Assembly (NCBI GenBank): GCA_029202385.1
Contig: CP119314.1
Coordinates: 2,792,501-2,856,500, forward strand
Origin: Candidatus Sphingomonas phytovorans
Lineage (GTDB): Bacteria > Pseudomonadota > Alphaproteobacteria > Sphingomonadales > Sphingomonadaceae
DNA: 64,000 nucleotides
Direction of reading: 5' to 3'
Shown here: piece by piece, positions 53,617 to 64,000 of the stretch
How positions within the stretch are numbered: the first letter of the stretch is position 1
How the letters are laid out: the number at the start of each line of letters is the position of its first letter
Position numbers and translations under genes: made by a program
Notes under the pieces: generated by a model
The model's database searches: none
Told to the model about the DNA's origin: nothing
Seen by the model: the letters and a program-made list of their open reading frames with translations, nothing else

Positions 53617-55563
53617 ATGACGCGCGCGGCCACCCATCCCAGCCTTCCCCAGAACGACACCCCGGCGCAAAAGGCCGCACGCGAGGCACAGATCGCGACC
53701 GCCTGCGCCAGCTATGTCTGGACGACCGATGTCCCTACCCTGCCGGGCGTGCCGCTGGCGGCGACCGTCCCGGCCAATGACGAACCGACCATTCCATGGT
53801 TCCTGATCCTGATCGCCGTCGGCCTGAAGATCGCGCGCAACGTGATCGCGGTGAAACTGGCCGGCCTCGGACAGGGGGAGCTCGACAGCGCGCCCGGGGG
53901 CCTGGCCGACGCCCTGGCCCGCTGTGATGCGATAGAGGCATCGGCGACGCATATCGCCCGGCACCACACCATCCAGACCGGCAGCTCGTTCCTGGCGCGC
54001 AGCGCGGCCGATGCGACGATCGCGGTCGAATATGTCGAGCATGACGCCCATCTCGCCCTGCTGAAAAGCTATGCTGGGGAGCTACGCGACATCGCGGCGC
54101 TGAGCGGGAACGAAAGGCTCGGCATCGACGGTACGACGGCGGCGTCGCTCGATGCCTATCGTGCGCTGTTCGACACGATCCCGGTGCCCGGCTTCGCCTA
54201 TATCTTCGAAGAGGATGACCAGTTCGCGCGGCTTCGGGTGGCCGGACCGAATGCGATGCTGCTGCAGGGGATCAGCACCCTGCCCGCGAATTTTCCCGTC
54301 ACCGCAAAGCAATATGAGGCGGCGATCGGCCTTGGCGACACGCTCGAAAGGGCGCTGGCCGAGGGCCGGGTCTATCTGTCCGACTATGCCGAGCTTGCCG
54401 TGCTGGTGCCCGGGGTGTGGAACGGACTGGCCAAATATGTCTGGCAGCCGCTCGCCCTGTTCGCGGTGCCGCCGGGCGGATCGGCGCTGAAGCCGGTCGC
54501 GATCCAGTGCGGCCAGGACAGCGACGAGCATCCGATCTTCACCCCGACGGTGGTCGCCGCCGACTCCTGGGGCTGGGAGATCGCCAAGACCGTGGTCCAG
54601 GTCGCCGACGGCAATTATCACGAGCTGTTCGTGCATCTGGCGCGCACCCATCTGGTGATGGAGGCCTGCGCGGTGGCGACTCACCGCGAGCTTGCCGCCG
54701 TCCATCCGCTCTGGGCATTGCTGGTGCCGCATTTCGAGGGATCGCTGTTCATCAACAACCAGGCGGCGACCTCATTGATCGCCGCCAACGGCCCGATCGA
54801 CCATATCTTCGGCGGCACGATCACGTCGAGCCAGCTCGCCGCGGCGAGCGACCGGCTGGCATTCGATTTCTACGGCAAGATGCTGCACCGCGATCTCGTC
54901 GCGCGGAACGTGGCCGATACGGCGGCGCTGCCCGACTATCCCTATCGCGACGACGCCCTGCTGGTCTGGCAGGCGATCCACGAATGGGCGACTCAATATA
55001 TCGACATCTATTACGCCAATGACGCGGCCGTGACCGGCGATACGGAGCTGGCCGCCTGGGTCGCCACCCTCGCTTCGGACGGCAAGCTGAAGGGGTTCAG
55101 GCCAATCGTCACGCGCGCGCAGCTTGCCGAGGTGTGCACGATGATCCTGTTTACCGCGAGCGCCCAGCATGCGGCGGTGAATTTCCCGCAGAAGGAGATC
55201 ATGTCCTTCGCCCCCGCCGTCACCGGCGCTGGCTGGACGGCGGCACCGATGGGCCAGACCGGCCATGACAAGGCTGAATGGCTTAGTTACCTGCCGCCGG
55301 TCTCGCTGGCGCTCGAGCAGCTCAACGTGCTCTATCTGCTCGGCTCGGTGCACTACCGCGCGCTGGGCGACTATCGCAGCAACGACTTCCCCTATCTGGA
55401 GTGGTTCCGCGATCCGGCGATCATCGGTGCCGAAGGGCCGCTGGCCCGATTCCAGGCATCGCTTCGCGCGGTCGATGCCCGCATCGTCGCCCGCAATGCC
55501 GAGCGCCAATATCCCTATCCGTATCTCCAGCCGAGCCTGATCCCGACCAGCGTCAATATCTGA
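53617..55563 (+). CDS. Bacterial lipoxygenase (iron dioxygenase)
   Basis: A 648-residue non-heme iron lipoxygenase that would insert O2 into polyunsaturated fatty acids. All five iron ligands can be placed: His340 and His345 (HLARTH, as soybean His499/504), His518 and Asn522 (HAAVN, as His690/Asn694), and the C-terminal Ile648 (SVNI). ATHRELAAVHPLWALL and FINNQAATSLIAANG align with plant LOX. The residue at the Ala542 (Coffa) position is Ala383, which in known enzymes predicts S products. There is no PLAT domain and no clear signal peptide; a hydrophobic stretch lies at about 62-85. AGGAG precedes the ATG. Bacterial lipoxygenases are rare. Confidence 0.93.
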   Translation: MTRAATHPSLPQNDTPAQKAAREAQIATACASYVWTTDVPTLPGVPLAATVPANDEPTIPWFLILIAVGLKIARNVIAVKLAGLGQGELDSAPGGLADALARCDAIEASATHIARHHTIQTGSSFLARSAADATIAVEYVEHDAHLALLKSYAGELRDIAALSGNERLGIDGTTAASLDAYRALFDTIPVPGFAYIFEEDDQFARLRVAGPNAMLLQGISTLPANFPVTAKQYEAAIGLGDTLERALAEGRVYLSDYAELAVLVPGVWNGLAKYVWQPLALFAVPPGGSALKPVAIQCGQDSDEHPIFTPTVVAADSWGWEIAKTVVQVADGNYHELFVHLARTHLVMEACAVATHRELAAVHPLWALLVPHFEGSLFINNQAATSLIAANGPIDHIFGGTITSSQLAAASDRLAFDFYGKMLHRDLVARNVADTAALPDYPYRDDALLVWQAIHEWATQYIDIYYANDAAVTGDTELAAWVATLASDGKLKGFRPIVTRAQLAEVCTMILFTASAQHAAVNFPQKEIMSFAPAVTGAGWTAAPMGQTGHDKAEWLSYLPPVSLALEQLNVLYLLGSVHYRALGDYRSNDFPYLEWFRDPAIIGAEGPLARFQASLRAVDARIVARNAERQYPYPYLQPSLIPTSVNI

Positions 55564-55645
55564 ACCGCATCGCCCGGCTGCGTTGCGTGCGGCCGGGCTT
55601 CCACTCCGTCTTCCCGGCAACCCGCTATCCGCGAATGCGCCAGGA

Positions 55646-57427
<1,782 letters not shown>

Positions 57428-57564
57428 GCGGGACCCGTTAGGGCGGCGGGCGCGGGTGGGCAAGTTGCCCTGACAGGTTGCACCCGTATGTTGCCCCAAA
57501 GGCTGCCCGCTACGTTACCTTTGCCTGACGGAAGCATTCACAGGCTGTTCAAGCCCGCCTCCCT

Positions 57565-57882
57565 ATGCGAGACGCCATGAAGATGCTCGTATCGCTTGCG
57601 TTATCCGCCTTCGCTGCGCTTGGCCCGGTATCCGCCCCCGCGGAACCGATCCAGCGGCGTGACCAGGAGGAAGCGTTCGACCAGCTCCGCCAGGGCCGGA
57701 TCATGCCGTTGCGCGAGATCGAATCGCGTGTCCTGCCGCGCATGACCGGCGCGCAATATCTCGGTGTCGAGCTGGACAGCGCCACAAGTGTTTACACGCT
57801 CAAGTTCGTGCGTAAGGGAACTGTCATCTGGGTCTATGTCGATGCCCGTTCGGGCAAGGTCATCGGCCAGGACGGTAATTGA
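57565..57882 (+). CDS. Secreted PepSY-domain protein
   Basis: A 105-residue exported protein (signal KMLVSLALSAFAALGPVSAPA, cleavage before AEP) whose mature part is a PepSY-like domain: EEAFDQLRQGRIMPLREIESRVLPRMTGAQYLGVELDSATSVYTLKFVRKGTVIWVYVDARSGKVIG. ATG 57577 is an equally likely start. It is followed at 35 bases by a response regulator and then a PhoQ-like kinase. PepSY genes commonly stand at the head of such operons and may modulate the sensor from the periplasm (inference). Confidence 0.83.
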   Translation: MRDAMKMLVSLALSAFAALGPVSAPAEPIQRRDQEEAFDQLRQGRIMPLREIESRVLPRMTGAQYLGVELDSATSVYTLKFVRKGTVIWVYVDARSGKVIGQDGN

Positions 57883-57916
57883 ACGCCTCCAAGGCGTCGT
57901 CTGAAGGGATAAACCT

Positions 57917-58582
57917 ATGCGCGTTCTGATCGTCGAGGACGAGCCCAGCCTGGGCCAGCAGCTCAAGAATACCCTCGAAGGCGCTGGCTATGCCATCGAT
58001 CTCGCCACTGATGGCGAGGAAGGACATTTCCTTGGCTCGACCGAGAATTACGATGCGATCGTGCTCGATCTCGGCCTTCCCGAGATCGACGGGCTGACCG
58101 TGCTCGACCGCTGGCGCAAGGAAGGCCGCACCGCGCCGGTCCTGGTGCTGACCGCGCGCGACAGCTGGTCGGACAAGGTCGCCGGGCTCGATGCCGGCGC
58201 CGACGATTATGTTGCCAAGCCCTTCCAGTCCGAGGAACTGATCGCCCGCCTCCGCGCGCTCATCCGCCGTGCCTCGGGCAATGCCTCGTCCGAGCTGACC
58301 GCTGGCGACGTCCGCCTCGACACCCGTTCGGGCAAGGTCACGCTGGCCGGCGAGCCGGTGAAGCTGACCGCGCAGGAATATAAGCTGCTCAGCTACCTGC
58401 TCCACCACAAGGGCAAGGTGGTCAGCCGCACCGAGCTGATCGAGCATATCTACGACCAGGATTTCGATCGCGATTCGAACACGATCGAGGTGTTCGTCAC
58501 CCGAATCCGCAAGAAGCTGGGACAGGACGTGATCACCACCATCCGGGGGCTTGGCTACAGCCTCGAGGATCCGGATGCCTGA
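57917..58582 (+). CDS. OmpR/PhoP family response regulator
   Basis: A 221-residue regulator. Receiver with phospho-acceptor Asp51 (AIVLDLGLPEIDGL) and Lys in DDYVAKPFQ. The winged-helix output contains VKLTAQEYKLLSYLLHHKGKVVSRTELIEHIYDQDFDRDSNTIEVFVTRIRKKLG. GAAGGG stands before the ATG. It pairs with the kinase 20 bases downstream. The set PepSY-RR-HK resembles the PhoP-PhoQ type, suggesting a divalent-cation or envelope-stress stimulus, unproven. Confidence 0.93.
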   Translation: MRVLIVEDEPSLGQQLKNTLEGAGYAIDLATDGEEGHFLGSTENYDAIVLDLGLPEIDGLTVLDRWRKEGRTAPVLVLTARDSWSDKVAGLDAGADDYVAKPFQSEELIARLRALIRRASGNASSELTAGDVRLDTRSGKVTLAGEPVKLTAQEYKLLSYLLHHKGKVVSRTELIEHIYDQDFDRDSNTIEVFVTRIRKKLGQDVITTIRGLGYSLEDPDA

Positions 58583-58602
58583 TCCAGTTCCCATGACGTC
58601 CC

Positions 58603-60039
58603 ATGGCTGACAGCGAGGCTGCCCCGGCCACCGGCGCCATTGCCGCGCCCGCGCTGCCGGTCGAGGAAAATCGCCCGGCCCCGACCATCTACCCCGCGAG
58701 GCAAAAGACCACCGGCTCGCTCAGCCGGCGGATGATCTTCATCGCGGCCGGGTGGATCCTGCTACTGCTGACCGGCGGCGGGTTCGCGCTCGACCGGGTG
58801 CTGACCGCCGCGGTCACGCGCAATTTCGACGACCAGCTCGAATATGTGCTGACCGCGCTGATCGTCTCGTCGGAGATCGGCCCCGAGGGCGAGGTCGTGT
58901 TCAACCGCGAGCCGGCCGACCAGCGTTTCCTCGAACCCTATTCGGGGCTCTACTGGCAGGTCAGCGCCACCGGGCGCGAGCCTTTCCCGTCGCGCTCGCT
59001 CTGGGACCGGCGGCTTGCCTTCGGCACCAACCATGCCGATCTGGGCGTGCACGCCTATGACAGCCACCAGTTCGGCGACGAGCGGCTGCGCATCCTGGAA
59101 CGCGACGTGAAGCTGCCCGGCTCGCCGACACGCTGGCGCTTCCAGGTGGCGCAGAGCCGCGACGGGCTCGATGCGCAGATCGGCGCGCTGCGCAAGACGC
59201 TGGTGCGCAGCTTCCTGCTGCTCGCGCTCGGGCTGATCGTGATGGCCGCGTTGCAGACCTTTTACGGGCTATGGCCGCTGCGCCGGGTGCGCGAGGAGAT
59301 CGCCCGGATGCGCGCCGGCAAGTCGCGCCAGGTCGAGCGCGCCATGCCCAACGAGGTCGCACCGCTGGTCGAGGAATTGAACGCGCTGATCGAGCATAAC
59401 GAGAAGCAGGCCGAGGAGGCGCGCCGCCACGCCGGCAACCTCGCCCATGCGCTCAAGACGCCGCTCACCGTCATCATGAACGCAGCGACCGCGCAGGCAG
59501 ACGATCTCGGCGAGACCGTGATCCGCGAGGCGCGGACGATGCGCCGGCAGGTCGACCATCATCTCGCCCGCGCCCGGGCGGTCGGCCGGCGCGGGTCGGC
59601 GCACAGCCGTGCCGATGTGTGGCCGAGCCTCGAATCGGTCGAGCGCGCGGTCGGGCGGCTCTATCGCCATGTCCGAATCGACGTGACGGGACCGAAGAAC
59701 CTCCAGGTCCATGTCGAACGCCAGGATCTCGACGAGATGCTCGGGAACCTGATCGAGAATGCCGCGAAATATGGCGGTGGCAGCGTGTTCGTCACGGTCG
59801 GCGCGCAGGCCGGCTTCGTCGAGTTCCTGATCGAGGACGACGGCGTCGGCATCCCCGAGGAGGATCGCCTGCGCATCTTCGATCGTGGCGTGCGGCTCGA
59901 CACGGGCAAGCCGGGCACCGGCCTCGGGCTGGCGATCGTCCGCGACGTGGCCGAGATCTACGAAGGCACGGTCAGCCTGGAGGAAAGCGAGGACCTTGGC
60001 GGCCTCCTCGTGCGACTGAGGCTTCCGGCGGCAAACTGA
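58603..60039 (+). CDS. PhoQ-like sensor histidine kinase
   Basis: A 478-residue kinase with TM1 about 46-66 (IFIAAGWILLLLTGGGF), a periplasmic domain (70-195), TM2 about 203-225 and a HAMP-like linker (LRRVREEIARMRAGKSRQVERAMPNEVAPLVEELN). His282 lies in the H-box NLAHALKTPLTVI, and the ATP-binding domain (NLIENAAKYGGG, VEDDG-like IEDDGVGIP, GTGLGLAIVRDVAEIY) closes it. The NLAHALKTPL box is typical of PhoQ-type kinases. It forms the second half of the two-component system above and acts in the inner membrane. Confidence 0.92.
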   Translation: MADSEAAPATGAIAAPALPVEENRPAPTIYPARQKTTGSLSRRMIFIAAGWILLLLTGGGFALDRVLTAAVTRNFDDQLEYVLTALIVSSEIGPEGEVVFNREPADQRFLEPYSGLYWQVSATGREPFPSRSLWDRRLAFGTNHADLGVHAYDSHQFGDERLRILERDVKLPGSPTRWRFQVAQSRDGLDAQIGALRKTLVRSFLLLALGLIVMAALQTFYGLWPLRRVREEIARMRAGKSRQVERAMPNEVAPLVEELNALIEHNEKQAEEARRHAGNLAHALKTPLTVIMNAATAQADDLGETVIREARTMRRQVDHHLARARAVGRRGSAHSRADVWPSLESVERAVGRLYRHVRIDVTGPKNLQVHVERQDLDEMLGNLIENAAKYGGGSVFVTVGAQAGFVEFLIEDDGVGIPEEDRLRIFDRGVRLDTGKPGTGLGLAIVRDVAEIYEGTVSLEESEDLGGLLVRLRLPAAN

Positions 60040-60043
60040 TCCA

Positions 60044-60056
60044 CCCCGTTCCGGGG
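60044..60056 (+). terminator. Short hairpin after the kinase gene
   Basis: CCCCG-TTC-CGGGG forms a 5-base stem 5 bases after the kinase stop, immediately before the convergent oxidoreductase gene end. Weak and without T-run. Confidence 0.35.
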
Positions 60057-60060
60057 AGGA

Positions 60061-61059
<999 letters not shown>

Positions 61060-61171
61060 GAACGGCAAGATGGGGTACGCGTCCCGCCGGTAAAAGCCCC
61101 TTGGCGGCGCGCGGCGACAAGCAAAGCTATCGGCGCGCACATAATCTTTCCGCCCATGATGCCACCGCACC

Positions 61172-61759
61172 TCATGGACGGACAGTCACCGCCGACAGCA
61201 GGAGCTCCGCCATCCATGTGCGATATTGCCCGGCCGACCATCCGCGCTTCGCCACGAGATCGTCCCATGTCTCGATCGATGTCGTCGTCCAGATGAGATC
61301 GGCGGCCAGCGCCGGATCGAGACCGGGGCGGAGGCAGCCCTCGGCGTCGATCCGCGCGACGACGGCGCGGCACCCCGCCAGCCGGTCGTCCTGACGATCC
61401 TGCCAGGCTTGCTGCGCAGCCGGATCCTGGCGGCGCAGGAGATCGAACGTGTCGGCCAGTGGTTTATAGTCGGGATTCCACCGGGCCTGACGGTCGATGA
61501 TCGCGAGTAACCCGTCGATGCCGCTCGGCGCGGCCCGAATCTTCGCCTGTTCCTGGACCAGGCCACGCTGTCCGTCGACATAGCGCAGTACGGCGATGAA
61601 CAGGTCGGCCCGGTCGGCGAAGATCAGGTACAACGCCTGACGCGACAGGCCGGCCTCCTTCGCAATCCCGCTCATGGTGAGCGGCGCCGCACCGCGCCGG
61701 ATCAGCGCCAGCGTCGCCTGCAGGATACGGGATCGTGTCGTGGGCGGCGAACTTGACAT
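61172..61759 (-). CDS. TetR/AcrR family transcriptional regulator
   Basis: A 195-residue repressor: N-terminal helix-turn-helix [40 protein letters not shown] (about 28-65) and a helical ligand domain. Preferential control of the divergent small gene and of itself is suggested by two inverted 17-base operators in the 95-base gap. GAGG stands before the ATG. The ligand is unknown. Confidence 0.9.
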   Translation of the reverse strand: MSSSPPTTRSRILQATLALIRRGAAPLTMSGIAKEAGLSRQALYLIFADRADLFIAVLRYVDGQRGLVQEQAKIRAAPSGIDGLLAIIDRQARWNPDYKPLADTFDLLRRQDPAAQQAWQDRQDDRLAGCRAVVARIDAEGCLRPGLDPALAADLIWTTTSIETWDDLVAKRGWSAGQYRTWMAELLLSAVTVRP

Positions 61760-61767
61760 CGTGTAAA
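61751..61767. promoter_or_regulatory. TetR operator candidate, site 1
   Basis: ACTTGACATCGTGTAAA. Read in reverse complement, site 2 gives ACTTGACACGATGTAAA, identical except for the three central bases. The half-sites TTGACA/TGTAAA form an imperfect palindrome that covers the TetR start codon. Confidence 0.65.
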
Positions 61768-61790
61768 CCTCAGGGCAAACGAACGGCGAC

Positions 61791-61807
61791 TTTACATCGT
61801 GTCAAGT
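61791..61807. promoter_or_regulatory. TetR operator candidate, site 2
   Basis: TTTACATCGTGTCAAGT, the inverted copy of site 1. The centres are 40 bases apart, close to four helical turns, so dimers could bind on the same face. An additional GTGTCA-N5-TGACAC palindrome (61799-61815) extends it downstream. Confidence 0.65.
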
Positions 61808-61854
61808 GGTGACACCTGACACGCGGATTGCAAGCCCAAAGCAGGAGAAGCGCG

Positions 61855-62088
61855 ATGCTGATTCACACGTTCAGAGGACCCGGCCGGGTGTTCGGCTTCA
61901 CCCGGGACGCCGCCGGCGCCAACCTGCCGCCGCGCTATGCCCCGTGGACTGCGTTCAAGTCGCTCGACATGCACCGGGACGAGCCGCATGCGGGCGTCGA
62001 TGTGAACACTTGCCTCGACGATATCGACACCTATGGATTCCACCTGACCGACGCGCATGAGCGGATCACGCAATCGGCTGTCGGGTGA
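61855..62088 (+). CDS. Small protein of unknown function beside TetR
   Basis: A 77-residue soluble protein, no signal peptide or membrane segment. The sequence is rich in Asp/His with a segment AGVDVNTCLDDIDTYGFHLTDAHERI and one Cys; I recognise no family. AGGAG lies 7 bases before ATG 61855; ATG 61828 is possible but lacks one. Divergent from TetR with the operator pair between them, so it is the most direct candidate target of that regulator. Confidence 0.7.
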   Translation: MLIHTFRGPGRVFGFTRDAAGANLPPRYAPWTAFKSLDMHRDEPHAGVDVNTCLDDIDTYGFHLTDAHERITQSAVG

Positions 62089-62155
62089 AGGGGCAGGACC
62101 GCCCGCCCCTGCCCCGCCTTGCCCCGGGGGCGCCGCCCGCCTAGAGCCTCGCGCC

Positions 62156-62818
62156 ATGCTCGCGCGCCTCGCTCCCGTCCGTAACTGGATCTTCGACCTC
62201 GACAACACGCTGTATCCGGCGAGTGCCCGGCTGTTCGACCAGATCGACCGGAAGATGGGCGCCTATATCGCCGATCGTTTCGGCTGCGACCTGGTCGAGG
62301 CGCGCCGTATCCAGAAAGGCTATTTCCTCGGCCACGGCACCACGCTCGCCGGGTTGATGGCCGAGCATCAGGTCGATCCGCACCAGTTCCTCGATTTCGT
62401 CCATGATATCGAGATGGACGTGCTTGAGGAGAACCTGCCTCTCGCCGCCGCCATCGCCAGGCTGCCGGGACGCAAGATCGTCTTCACCAATGCCGATACG
62501 CCCTATGCCGCCCGCGTGCTCGACCGGCTCGGCCTGGGCGCGAGCTTCGAGGCGGTGCACGACATCCATGCGATGGACCTGAAGCCGAAACCGCAGACAT
62601 CGGCCTATGCCGGCCTTTGTGCCGCGTTCGGCATCGATCCAGCCGAGAGCCTGTTCGTCGAGGACATGGCGCGCAACCTGAAGCCGGCCAAGGCGATCGG
62701 CATGACCACGGTCTGGGTCGACAACGGCTCCGAGCAGGCGGCCGACATGGACCGCAGCTATATCGATTTCACGACACACGATATCCGGCACTGGCTGGAA
62801 AGCATATTGGAGGCATGA
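62156..62818 (+). CDS. HAD-family pyrimidine 5'-nucleotidase-like hydrolase
   Basis: A 220-residue HAD hydrolase. Motif [12 protein letters not shown] gives the nucleophile Asp14 and acid Asp16. Motif II is [11 protein letters not shown], and motif III/IV LKPKP...[26 protein letters not shown]. This matches pyrimidine 5'-nucleotidases (SDT1/YjjG relatives). ATG 62156 is preferred, since the longer frame from 62057 has no plausible start. Its stop overlaps dapD (ATGATGA region), so the two are co-translated, an arrangement common in alphaproteobacteria. Confidence 0.87.
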   Translation: MLARLAPVRNWIFDLDNTLYPASARLFDQIDRKMGAYIADRFGCDLVEARRIQKGYFLGHGTTLAGLMAEHQVDPHQFLDFVHDIEMDVLEENLPLAAAIARLPGRKIVFTNADTPYAARVLDRLGLGASFEAVHDIHAMDLKPKPQTSAYAGLCAAFGIDPAESLFVEDMARNLKPAKAIGMTTVWVDNGSEQAADMDRSYIDFTTHDIRHWLESILEA

Positions 62819-63642
62819 TGAGCGACTTGCAGGGCATTATCGAAGCGGCATGGGACTCGCGCGACGGGGTCAGCACCGGCACCACCGGCGCGGTGCGTGA
62901 CGCCGTCGAGACAGCGCTCGGGCTGCTCGATTCAGGTGCGGCCCGTGTCGCCGAGCCCGACGGCCAGGGCGGCTGGCGCGTCAACCAGTGGCTCAAGAAA
63001 GCCGTGCTCCTGTCCTTCCGCCTCAACGACAATGTGCTGGTCGATGGCGGCGCGGCGGGCGCGCCCGCGTTCGACAAGGTCCCCTCGAAATTCGCCGGCT
63101 GGGGCGAGGCCGAGTTCCGCGCCGCCGGCATCCGCGTGGTCCCCGGTGCCGTCGCGCGGCGCGGCGCCTTCATCGCCAAGGGCGCGATCCTGATGCCGAG
63201 CTTCGTCAATATCGGCGCCCATGTCGGCGAGGGCACGATGGTCGATGCCTGGGCGACGGTCGGCAGCTGCGCGCAGATCGGGAAGAACGTCCATCTCTCG
63301 GGCGGCGCCGGCATCGGCGGCGTGCTTGAACCGCTCCAGGCCGATCCGGTCATCATCGGCGACGGCGCCTTCATCGGTGCGCGGGCCGAGGTGGCCGAGG
63401 GCGTTCGCGTCGGCGAGGGCGCGGTGCTGTCGATGGGCGTCTATCTCGGCGCCTCGACCAAGATCGTCGATCGGGCGACCGGCGATGTCTTCCGGGGCGA
63501 GGTGCCGCCCTATGCGGTGGTGGTGCCCGGCAGCATGGGCGGCGGAGACGGCAAGCCGGCGCTCTATTGTGCCGTCATCGTCAAGCGCGTCGACGCGCAG
63601 ACCCGGTCAAAGACCAGCATCAACGAATTGCTGCGGGATTGA
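62818..63642 (+). CDS. dapD: Tetrahydrodipicolinate N-succinyltransferase
   Basis: A 274-residue lysine/diaminopimelate-pathway enzyme that succinylates tetrahydrodipicolinate using succinyl-CoA. The N-terminal helical domain ([48 protein letters not shown]) is followed by left-handed beta-helix repeats ([60 protein letters not shown]). ATG 62818 has GGAGG 5 bases upstream; ATG 62815 is only 2 from it. Complete and normal in length. Confidence 0.96.
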   Translation: MSDLQGIIEAAWDSRDGVSTGTTGAVRDAVETALGLLDSGAARVAEPDGQGGWRVNQWLKKAVLLSFRLNDNVLVDGGAAGAPAFDKVPSKFAGWGEAEFRAAGIRVVPGAVARRGAFIAKGAILMPSFVNIGAHVGEGTMVDAWATVGSCAQIGKNVHLSGGAGIGGVLEPLQADPVIIGDGAFIGARAEVAEGVRVGEGAVLSMGVYLGASTKIVDRATGDVFRGEVPPYAVVVPGSMGGGDGKPALYCAVIVKRVDAQTRSKTSINELLRD

Positions 63643-64000
63643 TCCGCAAGCTTGCCTGCCTGTTCCTGCTGCTGGCGGCCGCCCCGGCGCCGCCAGCGCT
63701 CCCGGTCGTTCCAGCGCAGGTCGTGCGCACTCTGCCGCACGACCCGGATGCCTTCACCGAGGGCCTGTTCTACCGGGATGGCCATCTCTACGAGAGCACC
63801 GGCCAGGTCGGCGAGTCCAGCATCCGCAAGGTCGAGCTGGAAACCGGGAAGGTGATCAGGAGCGTCTCGATCCCGTCGCCTTATTTCGGCGAAGGGATCG
63901 CGCCCGTCGGCAGCCAGATCGTCAGCCTCACCTGGCAGCATCACACCGGGTTCCGCTGGACGCTCGACGGCTTCCGCAAGCTGGGCAGCTTTTCCTATCC
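63639..64000 (+). CDS. Glutaminyl-peptide cyclotransferase, N-terminal part
   Basis: Cut by the window end after 120 residues. The start is probably TTG 63639, overlapping the dapD stop (TTGA). A signal peptide ([18 protein letters not shown]) leads into the beta-propeller start [46 protein letters not shown] and [21 protein letters not shown]. This is the bacterial/plant-type QC family, which makes N-terminal pyroglutamate on exported proteins. Exported to the periplasm. Position beside dapD suggests only transcriptional linkage. Confidence 0.85.
   Translation, partial: MIRKLACLFLLLAAAPAPPALPVVPAQVVRTLPHDPDAFTEGLFYRDGHLYESTGQVGESSIRKVELETGKVIRSVSIPSPYFGEGIAPVGSQIVSLTWQHHTGFRWTLDGFRKLGSFSY

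Overview
The window is chromosomal DNA of a high-GC alphaproteobacterium. It is most likely a Sphingomonadaceae member (Sphingomonas or a close relative). The evidence is the gene families (TonB-dependent receptor beside a beta-propeller phytase, EpsB-type sugar transferase with PrsK/PrsR, tandem DUF6311 membrane proteins, DUF3035 lipoprotein after lspA, TorF-type porin), the many ATGA/GTGA gene overlaps, and dispersed GC-rich inverted repeats of sphingomonad type. I see no phage genes, insertion sequences, CRISPR arrays, rRNA or tRNA genes. The calls come from reading the protein sequences, not from database searches.

Layout. 1-8.1 kb: the 3' end of a HerA-like ATPase, a TonB receptor divergent from a secreted phytase, an M20 amidohydrolase, and an MFS transporter under a MarR regulator with a candidate operator. 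8.1-14.4 kb: an OPT transporter, a GH130 glycosidase/phosphorylase with a two-domain GT4 glycosyltransferase, and queF. 14.5-18.8 kb: a tightly overlapping sseA-metC-mscS operon and a TorF-like porin. 18.8-23.2 kb: a repeat element, a decayed DUF559 gene, and the ileS-lspA-DUF3035 operon on the minus strand. 23.6-31.3 kb: SDR, AraC, a membrane-bound LytTR regulator divergent from an exported alpha/beta hydrolase, GNAT and sppA. 31.4-33.7 kb: groES-groEL with promoter, CIRCE and a strong terminator. 33.7-41.4 kb: two adjacent DUF6311 paralogues, an exported M3 peptidase, a MarR-GNAT fusion and a mannose-1-phosphate guanylyltransferase. 41.6-48.6 kb: an exopolysaccharide/PEP-CTERM-type block (EpsB sugar transferase, PrsK, PrsR, TPR protein). 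48.7-57.4 kb: a DUF815 ATPase, a HisKA_2-type histidine kinase, a methyltransferase with regulatory domain, a diguanylate cyclase, a complete bacterial lipoxygenase and an Uup-like ABC-F protein. 57.5-64 kb: a PepSY protein with an OmpR/PhoQ-type two-component system, an LLM flavin oxidoreductase, a TetR regulator with a paired operator facing an orphan 77-residue protein, and a HAD hydrolase-dapD-glutaminyl cyclotransferase chain cut by the window end.

How the genes fit together. Much of the window is housekeeping: heat shock, isoleucyl-tRNA charging, lipoprotein maturation, lysine and sulfur metabolism, queuosine. It is interleaved with envelope and polysaccharide functions: phytate use, GH130/GT4 glycan metabolism, GDP-mannose supply, EPS initiation and its two-component control. 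The most notable items are the lipoxygenase with all iron ligands, the GT4-(alpha/alpha) fusion beside GH130, the inverted TetR operator pair, the repeat sequence read through at the start of the TPR gene, and a Pho-box-like site between receptor and phytase.
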